A stretch of DNA of 64,000 nucleotides, taken from positions 8,710,414 to 8,774,413 of the forward strand of contig CM039510.1 in NCBI GenBank assembly GCA_022432975.1, written 5' to 3'. The DNA comes from Begonia masoniana. Its lineage: Eukaryota > Streptophyta > Magnoliopsida > Cucurbitales > Begoniaceae. Every line of letters begins with the position of its first letter. Positions within the stretch are counted from its first letter, which is position 1. This document shows positions 25,264 to 38,294 of the stretch, one piece after another. Made by a program: the position numbers and the translations under genes. The notes under the pieces were generated by a model. The model saw nothing but the letters and a program-made list of their open reading frames with translations. It was not told where the DNA came from and did not search any database.

Positions 25264-25946
25264 ATCCCAATGTCTACATCCTCATACTCAATTAAGGGGC
25301 GGATGAATTCCCTTAACAGCTGATCTGATCCCATGGTTCCCTTGGGAGTGGGATCAATTCTCCCAATGTCTACATCCTCATACTCAATTAAGGGGCGGAT
25401 GAATTCCCTTAACAGCTGATCTGATCCCATGGTTCCCTTGGGAGTGGGATCAATTCTCCCAATGTCTACATCCTCATACTCAATTAAGGGGCGGATGAAT
25501 TCCCTTAACAGCTGATCTGATCCCATGGTTCCCTTGGGAGTGGGATCAATTCTCCCAATGTCTACATCCTCATACTCAATTAAGGGGCGGATGAATTCCC
25601 TTAACAGCTGATCTGATCCCATGGTTCCCTTGGGAGTGGGATCAATTCTCCCAATGTCTACATCCTCATACTCAATTAAGGGGCGGATGAATTCCCTTAA
25701 CAGCTGATCTGATCCCATGGTTCCCTTGGGAGTGGGATCAATTCTCCCAATGTCTACATCCTCATACTCAATTAAGGGGCGGATGAATTCCCTTAACAGC
25801 TGATCTGATCCCATGGTTCCCTTGGGAGTGGGATCAATTCTCCCAATGTCTACATCCTCATACTCAATTAAGGGGCGGATGAATTCCCTTAACAGCTGAT
25901 CTGATCCCATGGTTCCCTTGGGAGTGGGATCAATTCTCCCAATGTC
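25264..25946. repeat. 96-bp tandem array, about seven copies
   Basis: Same unit as at 15858-19012, in the second LTR of element B. The homogeneous copies end at the same boundary sequence (GTCTAAATCCCTTCA). Confidence 0.95.
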
Positions 25947-26108
25947 TAAATCCCTTCATAAGTTAAGGGGTGGATTAGTTCCCTTAATAGTTTGTCTGTC
26001 GCATACAGTTCATACCTTACCATTCCTTACATGAAATTCATTTTCGTAACTTTTAACAAAAACATGATGCATGGACAATAGAAATATTCAAGCATACATA
26101 AACCTACT

Positions 26109-26123
26109 GTTTTGTGATGTAGG
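26109..26123 (-). promoter_or_regulatory. conserved 5' pairing arm in B 5' LTR
   Basis: The minus strand reads CCTACATCACAAAAC, 29 nt after the second 5' splice-like site. No partner arm remains in this LTR. Confidence 0.5.
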
Positions 26124-26152
26124 CCCGAAGGCACAAGCAATACTTTACTTAC

Positions 26153-26203
26153 CTGGATTCCTTGCAAATGCTCGGTTAAGAGCTACTTCGGGGGTTTGTT
26201 CAC
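26153..26203 (-). other. putative LTR micro-exon of element B
   Basis: A 51-nt segment lies between ATATAG| and CAG|GTAAG on the minus strand. It shares ACCGAGC and the GTGAAC start with the D and C1 micro-exons. The B 3' LTR copy is 50 nt. Confidence 0.5.
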
Positions 26204-26670
26204 CTATATTCATAAACAGAACGTTAAACCTCAATCTAAGCTATTCAGAAATCTAAGGAGTGGGTTGGGCATTTCTATTTATCTAACATTCCGATTCTGC
26301 TCTAATCCTCAAGCAGAATCTCTCACTCGTAACATTAACAAAATGCATACGTTGGGATCCTTAAGCTACCTAGGTACTAAAATCAGCAATTAATCGAATC
26401 AAAACTCACCTGGGTTGGAGGAATCGGTGAGGAAATCGCCTAGAGAGCTCTGCTGGGTTGAGCTGAAAACCGAGAGTGAAATGAGTATGACGGCTATACC
26501 TCATTTACTCTTTCCTTAAATACGTTATCCATTTGCAAAATTGACAATTACCCTTATGCCCTCACTTAGTTACTCATTAACCTAATTGATTTTACCCCTA
26601 ATTTCATTCTATAAAATTCACACTTAGAAGATTAATAGATTATTTTAATTCTAATAAACCGGGTGTTACA

Positions 26671-27199
26671 TTACGAGTTCTTGGTGATGTCGTTCGGGTT
26701 AACAAATGCTCCGGCGGCATTTATGGACTTGATGAACAGAATATTCCAGGACTTTCTAGATAAATTTGTGATCGTATTTATCGACGACATCCTAGTGTAT
26801 TCTAGAAGTGAAGCCGAACATGAGGAGCACTTGGCTATTGTGCTGTCAACTCTAAAACAGCATCAATTGTTTGCCAAACTATCAAAGTGTGAATTCTGGT
26901 TGAACAAGATTAATTTCCTGGGCCACGTGGTGTCTGCTGAAGGAGTATCTGTGGACCCGGCCAAGATTGAGGCTGTAAGAGACTGGCCAAGGCCGAGGAA
27001 TGCGAGCGAGGTACGGAGCTTTATCGGACTAGCTGGTTATTACAGGAAATTCATCAAGGGATTTTCTGTGATAGCTAAGCCTATGACTAGCTTAACGAGG
27101 AAGGAAATCAAGTTCAGGTGGTCTGAAGCTTGTGAGCTAAGCTTTCAGACACTTAAGCAAAAATTGACTACTGCTCCTCTGTTAGCGTTGCCAGTTTGA
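26671..27199 (+). pseudogene. element A reverse-transcriptase fragment
   Basis: The frame begins inside the RT palm ([14 protein letters not shown]) exactly at the outer border of element B. It carries the FIDD catalytic motif and the thumb/connection region ([26 protein letters not shown]) and stops at TGA after LLALPV, where RNase H should begin. It is closely related to RT in element D. Its position and orientation suggest it belongs to the same insertion as the gag at 12542, with B nested between them and about 600 bp of protease/RT lost at the left junction. Non-functional. Confidence 0.82.
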
Positions 27200-30004
<2,805 letters not shown>

Positions 30005-30138
30005 CCGAAATGCCCCTTACTGGACCGAATCGGACCAGACCGGTTCAGCTAATTCCACTCTTATTTATTTATTTTTTTTTAAATCCTATTTCTCAGAAAA
30101 GAGAAGACAAATGAATTGTATTAAAAAAAAATAAAAAA
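30005..30138. other. GGACCGG-type low-complexity spacer
   Basis: Contains ACTGGACCGAATCGGACC-like words similar to those at 7268-7372, then an A-rich end. It may be a remnant of a non-autonomous element. Confidence 0.4.
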
Positions 30139-30235
30139 CCAAAGTGCAATTAGTCCGCACGGTCGGTCCTTCGGTCCATGGTCAGCTTCGGGATAAAAAT
30201 GAATAAGTGAAAAAATATTACTTTTTGATGAAAAG
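30139..30235 (+). repeat. 97-bp direct repeat, copy 2
   Basis: Identical to 29152-29248. Together the copies bracket the T tract. Confidence 0.9.
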
Positions 30236-30689
30236 ATGACTGGTATGGTTCATATTGCCCATTATCAATACATTAAGGTTATTCTTGCCTATTATTCAAG
30301 TTTACGGTGTAAATGTTCATTTCACCTAGTTGTAGGGGTCAAATTGCATTTTATCCAAGTTTACGGTGTAAGTTGCTCATTTCACCTAGTTGTAGGGGCC
30401 TAATTGCACTTTACCCTTATTTATATATAATTATTATATCTAGCACATGGGCTAAGCCGGTCAACTATGGGCTAATTTCATTTTTTTTCTACATTAAATT
30501 GTTCAATAATTCAAAATTTGTTATTAAAATAACTACTTTGGTAACAATAATAGCAAAATTTAAGATTTATATATTTATCTATTTTCAATTATTAGTGGAC
30601 ATTTTGTCAAATTTTAAGATTATGAGATGTTACACCTCCTTGTGGCTGATTTGAACATCCCTAATCTACATGAGCATTATCAACTAATC
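30236..30689. other. AT-rich spacer with a short duplication
   Basis: A segment of about 48 bp (CAAGTTTACGGTGTAA ... CACCTAGTTGTAGGGG) occurs at 30297-30345 and again at 30356-30402. No gene is seen. Confidence 0.5.
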
Positions 30690-31220
30690 ATTTATGTATT
30701 ACGCTGAAATTATTCTACATTGAAATTAAAATATTATTTTTCTAATTCAGAGATTACAAACTAGTGCTGAGTTAAACTAAAAAAATTTTCTCACCGAGAC
30801 TAACGATTAAAAGCATCGAGTCTAACGAACTCTACAAATAACAGATCAACATGACCCTCGCAGAGTTAAAGTGAAACGATCCGAGCCTAGCGAACTAGCT
30901 AAATGACTAACGATCTTACAGGACCAAGTCCTCATCCCCACTTAGCCATACATTTCATTGACAGGTTTTTACTTACTAACTTCAACGTGTGCAGAAAACA
31001 TTTTCATGACTTTCAGAGAAAACGTGTATGCATGAACATTCATAGACAGGCAACAGAATAATAAGCAGGATATAAACGGAACACACTTAACCTAAAACAT
31101 AACCTATGGTTTAACTACCCAACAGAAATCCCGACAACATAAAACTTAGTACCTCCGTATTTAGGGCCTTAAGGGCCAAACCTATACGTATGAACTTACC
31201 TGTTATCCGCGATGTAGTTA
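30690..31220 (-). mobile_element. LTR head fragment related to element A, minus strand
   Basis: Read on the minus strand it aligns with the A leader at 8295-8600. Shared words include ACAGGTAAGTTCAT, GGCCCTTAAGGCCCT, ACGGAGGTACTAAG and GGATGAGGACT. It stops at the micro-exon/5' splice-like site, where a 46-bp array begins in the opposite orientation. Its own start is not clear. Confidence 0.65.
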
Positions 31221-34174
31221 GTTGAGTCGCCTAGTCGCGTTAGGGTAGCACCTGCGGGTAACTCCATGGGAGTTGTCACGTCGCGTTAAGGTGGTACCTG
31301 CGAGGGACTATAGTTGAGTCGCCTAGTCGCGTTAGGGTAGCACCTGCGGGTAACTCCATGGGAGTTGTCACGTCGCGTTAAGGTGGTACCTGCGAGGGAC
31401 TATAGTTGAGTCGCCTAGTCGCGTTAGGGTAGCACCTGCGGGTAACTCCATGGGAGTTGTCACGTCGCGTTAAGGTGGTACCTGCGAGGGACTATAGTTG
31501 AGTCGCCTAGTCGCGTTAGGGTAGCACCTGCGGGTAACTCCATGGGAGTTGTCACGTCGCGTTAAGGTGGTACCTGCGAGGGACTATAGTTGAGTCGCCT
31601 AGTCGCGTTAGGGTAGCACCTGCGGGTAACTCCATGGGAGTTGTCACGTCGCGTTAAGGTGGTACCTGCGAGGGACTATAGTTGAGTCGCCTAGTCGCGT
31701 TAGGGTAGCACCTGCGGGTAACTCCATGGGAGTTGTCACGTCGCGTTAAGGTGGTACCTGCGAGGGACTATAGTTGAGTCGCCTAGTCGCGTTAGGGTAG
31801 CACCTGCGGGTAACTCCATGGGAGTTGTCACGTCGCGTTAAGGTGGTACCTGCGAGGGACTATAGTTGAGTCGCCTAGTCGCGTTAGGGTAGCACCTGCG
31901 GGTAACTCCATGGGAGTTGTCACGTCGCGTTAGGGTAGCACCTGCGGGTAACTCCATGGGAGTTGTCACGTCGCGTTAAGGTGGTACCTGCGAGGGACTA
32001 TAGTTGAGTCGCCTAGTCGCGTTAGGGTAGCACCTGCGGGTAACTCCATGGGAGTTGTCACGTCGCGTTAAGGTGGTACCTGCGAGGGACTATAGTTGAG
32101 TCGCCTAGTCGCGTTAGGGTAGCACCTGCGGGTAACTCCATGGGAGTTGTCACGTCGCGTTAAGGTGGTACCTGCGAGGGACTATAGTTGAGTCGCCTAG
32201 TCGCGTTAGGGTAGCACCTGCGGGTAACTCCATGGGAGTTGTCACGTCGCGTTAGGGTAGCACCTGCGGGTAACTCCATGGGAGTTGTCACGTCGCGTTA
32301 AGGTGGTACCTGCGAGGGACTATAGTTGAGTCGCCTAGTCGCGTTAGGGTAGCACCTGCGGGTAACTCCATGGGAGTTGTCACGTCGCGTTAAGGTGGTA
32401 CCTGCGAGGGACTATAGTTGAGTCGCCTAGTCGCGTTAGGGTAGCACCTGCGGGTAACTCCATGGGAGTTGTCACGTCGCGTTAAGGTGGTACCTGCGAG
32501 GGACTATAGTTGAGTCGCCTAGTCGCGTTAGGGTAGCACCTGCGGGTAACTCCATGGGAGTTGTCACGTCGCGTTAAGGTGGTACCTGCGAGGGACTATA
32601 GTTGAGTCGCCTAGTCGCGTTAGGGTAGCACCTGCGGGTAACTCCATGGGAGTTGTCACGTCGCGTTAAGGTGGTACCTGCGAGGGACTATAGTTGAGTC
32701 GCCTAGTCGCGTTAGGGTAGCACCTGCGGGTAACTCCATGGGAGTTGTCACGTCGCGTTAAGGTGGTACCTGCGAGGGACTATAGTTGAGTCGCCTAGTC
32801 GCGTTAGGGTAGCACCTGCGGGTAACTCCATGGGAGTTGTCACGTCGCGTTAAGGTGGTACCTGCGAGGGACTATAGTTGAGTCGCCTAGTCGCGTTAGG
32901 GTAGCACCTGCGGGTAACTCCATGGGAGTTGTCACGTCGCGTTAAGGTGGTACCTGCGAGGGACTATAGTTGAGTCGCCTAGTCGCGTTAGGGTAGCACC
33001 TGCGGGTAACTCCATGGGAGTTGTCACGTCGCGTTAAGGTGGTACCTGCGAGGGACTATAGTTGAGTCGCCTAGTCGCGTTAGGGTAGCACCTGCGGGTA
33101 ACTCCATGGGAGTTGTCACGTCGCGTTAAGGTGGTACCTGCGAGGGACTATAGTTGAGTCGCCTAGTCGCGTTAGGGTAGCACCTGCGGGTAACTCCATG
33201 GGAGTTGTCACGTCGCGTTAAGGTGGTACCTGCGAGGGACTATAGTTGAGTCGCCTAGTCGCGTTAGGGTAGCACCTGCGGGTAACTCCATGGGAGTTGT
33301 CACGTCGCGTTAAGGTGGTACCTGCGAGGGACTATAGTTGAGTCGCCTAGTCGCGTTAGGGTAGCACCTGCGGGTAACTCCATGGGAGTTGTCACGTCGC
33401 GTTAAGGTGGTACCTGCGAGGGACTATAGTTGAGTCGCCTAGTCGCGTTAGGGTAGCACCTGCGGGTAACTCCATGGGAGTTGTCACGTCGCGTTAAGGT
33501 GGTACCTGCGAGGGACTATAGTTGAGTCGCCTAGTCGCGTTAGGGTAGCACCTGCGGGTAACTCCATGGGAGTTGTCACGTCGCGTTAGGGTAGCACCTG
33601 CGGGTAACTCCATGGGAGTTGTCACGTCGCGTTAAGGTGGTACCTGCGAGGGACTATAGTTGAGTCGCCTAGTCGCGTTAGGGTAGCACCTGCGGGTAAC
33701 TCCATGGGAGTTGTCATGTCGCGTTAAGGTGGTACCTGCGAGGGACTGTAGTTGAGTCGCCTAGTCGCGTTAGGGTAGCACCTGCGGGTAACTGCATGGG
33801 AGTTGTCACGTCGCGTTAAGGTGGTACCTGCGAGGGACTATAGTTGAGTCGCCTAGTCGCGTTAGGGTAGCACCTGCGGGTAACTCCATGGGAGTTGTCA
33901 CGTCGCATTAAGGTGGTACCTGCGAGGGACTGTAGTTGAGTCGCCTAGTCGCGTTAGGGTAGCACCTACGGGTAACTCCATGGGAGTTGTCACGTCGCGT
34001 TAGGGTGGTACCTGTGAGGGACTTTAGTAGAGTCGCCCAGTCGCGTTAGAGTGACACCTGCGAGGGACTCCAGTGGAGTTGCCCAATCGCGTTAGGGTGG
34101 CACTTGCGAGGGACTCTATGTGAGTTGGACACCTGTGAGGGACTCCATGTGAGTTGCCCAGTCGCGTTGAGGTG
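31221..34174 (+). repeat. 46-bp array in LTR F, about 64 copies, mostly as 92-bp dimers
   Basis: Alternating 46-bp types, one with GTTAGGGTAGCACCTGCGGG and the other with GTTAAGGTGGTACCTGCGAG, form a homogeneous 92-bp higher-order unit. Occasional units are lost (around 31930, 32240 and 33580). The last few copies are diverged. The same monomer family fills element E. Confidence 0.95.
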
Positions 34175-35331
34175 CGATGTTAGCATGTGTGATGAGCTTC
34201 GGTTCTGTGAATGAACAACGAAAAGCAAACGAAACAAGAGCAACTGAGCGAGTAGAAACTTCATGTGTTAGGGGTTGTGTTGCATTATGTTTGTCGTATG
34301 TATTATTCCCTACTTACTAAGCATTAGGCTTATGTTTTGTGTGCCGTGGTGTAGGTGTAGACGGGAGTACAGGTGAGGGCCTAAGGAAAGCTTGGATTGG
34401 AGCGCAGTTGGTGATGTACAGGGCATGCCGGTGCAGGCAGTTGTCGGGGTGTCTCGATCATGGTCTTCGAGGAGTTGTGAGTGATGGTTCTTTTGGTATT
34501 TTTGATATATCCGGTTGGTGATTGGGAGATTTGATACGTGTTGGCACGTTGTTTTTATAAAGGTTTTCGTAATGAATTTTAAAGATTTCGAGTCGTTGGG
34601 TTGTTGAGTAATGGTGGTGGTGTTTTGGGAATTTAAACTATATATTCTCGGGTTTTATATTGCAGGTTTTGGTTTTAAAGGATTTAGGCGTTATGCCGTC
34701 CATGTTGAATTTAAAACAAACGACGTCGGGTTTAAGTTCGCTATTTTTATTAATATTCGGTTGAAGTCGGTTTTCTAAAATTTTTACGGGATTTGAAGGT
34801 TAGAGTGTCGGAGAGGTATGGTTAAAGTTTCGTGAATTTTGGAGGTGTTCGGGGTGGAGAAATATGAGGAAAAGTGGGGAAAGGTCAAAAGGGGTCAAAA
34901 TAGAAGGTTTTTAAGTGTTTTGGGTCGAGAAAACCCGAGGAGGCCCGATCGATCGGGCCTCAGACCGCGACCAGTCGCGGTGGGGCGCACAAGCGCGCCC
35001 CAGCGCGCAGGCACGCGCGGCGCGTGCAGCAAGTGCGCGCGCACAGCATGCGCGCCGCCTGGGCGCGCGGCGCCTAGCGCGCGCCCAGCGCCTCTTTGAG
35101 CCCATTTTCGATTTTGTTTTTCAAATTTTCCCTATTTCTACAATGTTTTGACCCGACATTTTTCGACGTATTTTAAACGTGTTTTGGGCCTGTTTTCCAA
35201 TGAATTTCGAGGGTTCGAAAAACCCGAAAAAGAGTTGTAAAAATTTACTAAAATTATTTTAAATGATATTTTAAACGCGGGATCGGTTCGCAATCGTAGC
35301 GCACCGAGCCGAGGCGGGTTCAGGGCGTTAC
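34175..35331 (+). mobile_element. LTR F, 3' part (plus strand)
   Basis: After the array comes the conserved block CTACTTACTAAGCATTAGG ... GTGCCGTGGTGTAGG, equivalent to the second 3' splice-like site of the D and E LTRs. The LTR ends with GGGCGTTACA at 35331. The array and this tail form the 3' part of a chromovirus LTR; its 5' part is missing or inverted (30690-31220). Confidence 0.7.
34935..35095. other. very GC-rich, CpG-dense block inside LTR F
   Basis: About 160 bp dominated by GCGC words (for example CGCGCGGCGCGTGC) within otherwise AT-rich DNA. Overlapping Arg/Ala-rich ORFs on both strands are composition artefacts. Confidence 0.75.
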
Positions 35332-36374
35332 AGGACAAATCCCAGAAGTTGTCCAAATCGATTTGGATCGATGCAATCCGATCTGGTTCGACCTAAGAGC
35401 ACACGTAACGAAATTCTGCCCAAATTATTTTGAAAAATTTGGATTTATTTAAGTGTGAATTTAATACCAAATATTTTTAGGTAAGATATTATTAGAATAT
35501 TGAAAAATCCCGATAAACCCTAATCGCTACGAATCCAAGTGGAAATACCACGTTTTGGCTATGGCCTTACATCACAAGATCTATATTATTTTCTGATATT
35601 TATTTTGTTACGTGTTTTCTATATTTGAGAACGCACGTTTAAGTATTGACATAAAATAGTATAAAGCTAAAATTGGTAAGACGTTTTGTATGTGTATAAA
35701 TATGATGGAATTGACGAAAAATATGTGATAACAAAAGCCTGAACGACAATGAGATGATGAGCTTGAATGAAAATGAGATAGTTACGCATGAACGACAATA
35801 AGATTGCTATAATTGAACGAAACTAAGATGATAAAGCCTGAACGACAATGAGATAGAATGTTGAAAAATGAGTTCCAACCTTTATGTAACTGTTAATACA
35901 AGATTCGATTAATGTCAATTTTGCACTTGTATGCATTTTTCGCTTGTTAAGTTATTCTCATATTTTATGATGTAAGTGAGTTTTTATCTGAGTAAGAAAT
36001 GACTGTGATCGAGAACCCTCCAAAGGCAAGCGAGCATACAGAAGAAAATATTTTTGGAAGGGATTTGAACTAGTATGGTTCAGTTTTTTTGAAAATATTT
36101 CACATTTTATTTTCGGTTAAAACTTTGAATAAATTACGTGGAATTTTATTGTTAAATAAAGTTGTATGAATGATTTAAATTCTGCATTTATTTCAAGTTT
36201 CTGATAAAGTTATTTTGATAAAGTTTTCGCTTTTTCAATTATTATTTAAAGAAGTTTTCAATATTCTGAAATTAGAGTTTTTAACGCTCGATTTAAAAAC
36301 TTAATTTGATAAATTAATTTGAGGAAAATTTTAGGATTTCAAATTGAGAATTTAAAAAAAATTGGGGCGTTACA
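35332..36374 (+). mobile_element. LTR G fragment (plus strand), 3' end GGGGCGTTACA
   Basis: Ends GGGGCGTTACA at 36374. It contains degenerate forms of the shared leader: CTTACATCA at 35566-35574 and TGATGTAAG at 35968-35976, which are exact complements of each other. Between them are irregular repeats of AACGACAATGAGAT-like words (35730-35850). The start is unclear because F abuts it. Confidence 0.55.
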
Positions 36375-36820
36375 ACGTAGAAAGCTAAAAGTATTGCAAT
36401 CTACCTTCATTTGTCGCACTCAGCCTTACAAGAAGAGGTCTTAATAGTTAATTTAAACTATATCTTGTTAGTGATGCATAATCAAGAGAATATTGACTTT
36501 TAAAAGTAAAAAAGAGATTCTACTATCTTAATACTTGAATTGAATTGCAAAATTTGAAAAGTATGGTTCATGGACTCTTTAGGCATGCTAGGAATGACAA
36601 TTATAGTCATCTGAAGTATAATCTTGTGATGTTGTCTGAGCATAGCCTATTTAGTTTGATTGCGACTTTTACTTGCCTTGGAGTTATATTTATAACTATA
36701 TATTGTGTGTTCAAGGGTTCAATATAATGACATTAAATATGTTATTCAAGATATTTTTTTCCTGGATGTGAAATCTTTTTGGAGTGGTTTAATTAGTAGT
36801 TGATAACTATTATTGATTAG
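36375..36820. other. AT-rich DNA, nothing supported
   Basis: A 60-codon ORF at 36545-36727 is hydrophobic near its end but has no recognisable family. It could be intron sequence of the adjoining deaminase fragment. Confidence 0.35.
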
Positions 36821-37257
36821 GTGTGTGATTATTGAGGATGGAAAAGTCATAGCCTCGGGAAGAAACCGAACAACTGAGACCCGTAATGTAGTCCTTAACT
36901 TTTTCCCTTTTTATTATTAAGGATGTGATCCACAACCAACCGAGTCAGTTACATTACCAAACTCTTTGATCTTATCCAAATTTGTGCTCCACATCCTTCC
37001 AGGCCACTAGACACGCAGAAATTGAAGCCATTGACGCTATTCTTGAAGACTGTCAGAAAAATGGATTTTCGAACTTCAAAACTGCTGAAAAAATCTCAAA
37101 CTGCAAATTGTACGTTACCTGTGAACCATGCATCATGTGTGCTGCTGCATTATCTATGTGATGACCCGGATGTGTAAGTATGTGTACGATGGCTGCATGA
37201 ACCGTGATGTGCCTACGATCTTGAATTGTCAAGCACAGACCAAGGTATGCATTTTGA
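36821..37257 (+). pseudogene. tRNA adenosine deaminase fragment (TAD2/ADAT2-like)
   Basis: The intact family converts wobble adenosine 34 to inosine in tRNAs. The first exon, 36821-36887, encodes [21 protein letters not shown] and is followed by a GT-AG intron. The second exon, from 37003, encodes TRHAEIEAID and CEPCIMCAAALS, carrying the zinc and catalytic HAE motif and the PCxxC zinc motif. Just after ALSM a TGA at 37159 breaks the frame, but YVYDGCMN continues in a shifted frame, matching the family's YYGC.N region, to a 5' splice-like site near 37244. The N-terminal exon and C-terminus are missing. It is a genomic fragment with introns, not a retrocopy. LTR H lies directly downstream. The role is clear from the motifs; it is non-functional as it stands. 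Confidence 0.8.
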
Positions 37258-37359
37258 CTATTTTATTTACTAATTGGTTTGTGAATTTTGTACGAAAAAG
37301 GTTTACTTAAAGCTTGGAATTTTAAAGAGGGAATTTGTCTTCCCTTCATCAATTGTGTA

Positions 37360-38279
37360 ACCAAGCTAATCGCATAATTTTAGTTTAATTTTAATTTGGT
37401 AAACAATGACCTTTTATGTAAGTTGGACAAACATTTAGTCCTTATATTTAGTCATGCATAATTAGGCATTTAGGGATAGATTGTGTGGTTAGGATTAGTG
37501 GTGGCTTTAAGGTTGGGTTGCAATATTGGGTATAACCTTCAAGCCCACAACTTATGGCATAAATTCCAGCCCATTAGCCTTAGCCCACGCACACTTAAAC
37601 ACTAAAGCAGCCTGCACTTCAGCTTCACGAAGCAGCCTAGCGAGCACTCAGCAACCGAGAAGTGATCTTCAGTCGATCGCACAGCGAGCGACCACGAGCT
37701 TCAGAAATCGACGGTGATCACTCCGCGAGTGCACAGATTGCTCATCTGGACGAGCTGACCAGTCGAAGCCCTTCCTTGCTCCAAGCAAGCAGCCTCGTCA
37801 GCTTTGAGTTCCATTTCGCGAATGCCTGGTAGAAGCCTTCCAACGGCTATTTCTTCTCTCGGCATTTTCAACCCTAGCCACCTTAGGTATTTAAGCATCG
37901 CTTTTAGTGTTTGTACGCAATTTTTTTTGATCAATACAAACCTATTTTGCTCTCTCTGAAAATCCAGAAGGTTTTCTGGTTGCCGTCAAGGTAAGCCACG
38001 GCTCTGCCTGTGAGGAGTGTGCCCTCCATGGATCATCAGTCTTACGGTGGCTGTGATCTCTTACTTTCCCTCCCTCTCTGTTATCAGAGTTTAAAAGGCT
38101 GAGGATGGCAACCGGGCCCAGCAGTTGTTGCCTTTCCACGGGAAGGCATGCACCGAGAAGCATAACATAAGCTAGCTTCTCGGTCAGCCAAGGGTTTTCT
38201 CCACATTCCATTTCTCCTCCGCTGCATTTGTCATTGCCTCTTTAACTTGTTCTGTTGTTCTTCCCCCATTTTTCTGTCA
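37360..38279 (+). mobile_element. element H, 5' LTR (start uncertain)
   Basis: A region of about 0.9 kb lies upstream of a tRNA-Met primer site. It has a TATA-like GGTATTTAAGC (37886-37896), a likely poly(A) region TGATCAATACAAACC at 37928, and an end near TTTCTGTCA (38279). Candidate starts are TGTGTAACC at about 37355 and TGTGTGGTTAGG at 37479; I cannot choose between them. It differs in sequence from the A-E LTRs. Confidence 0.55.
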
Positions 38280-38281
38280 AG

Positions 38282-38294
38282 TGGTATCAGAGCC
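38282..38294 (+). other. primer-binding site of element H (initiator tRNA-Met)
   Basis: TGGTATCAGAGCC, a perfect initiator tRNA-Met complement. Confidence 0.85.

Larger units (their letters stand above)
24391..26670 (-). mobile_element. element B, 5' LTR (minus strand), 2,280 bp
   Basis: On the minus strand it runs from TGTAACACCCGGTT at 26670 to ...GGGGCGTTACA at 24391. It contains a TATA-like box (26516-26522), a 5' splice-like site at 26410|26409 (CCCAG|GTGAGT), a micro-exon (26203-26153), a second 5' site CAG|GTAAGT, the arm CCTACATCACAAAAC (26123-26109), about seven 96-bp units and a few diverged 36-bp units. It directly abuts the reverse-transcriptase frame of element A at 26671. Confidence 0.88.

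Noticed and set aside
31221..34174. CRISPR-like regular repeats
   Set aside because: Units are directly adjacent without unique spacers, in plant retroelement context; this is a minisatellite.
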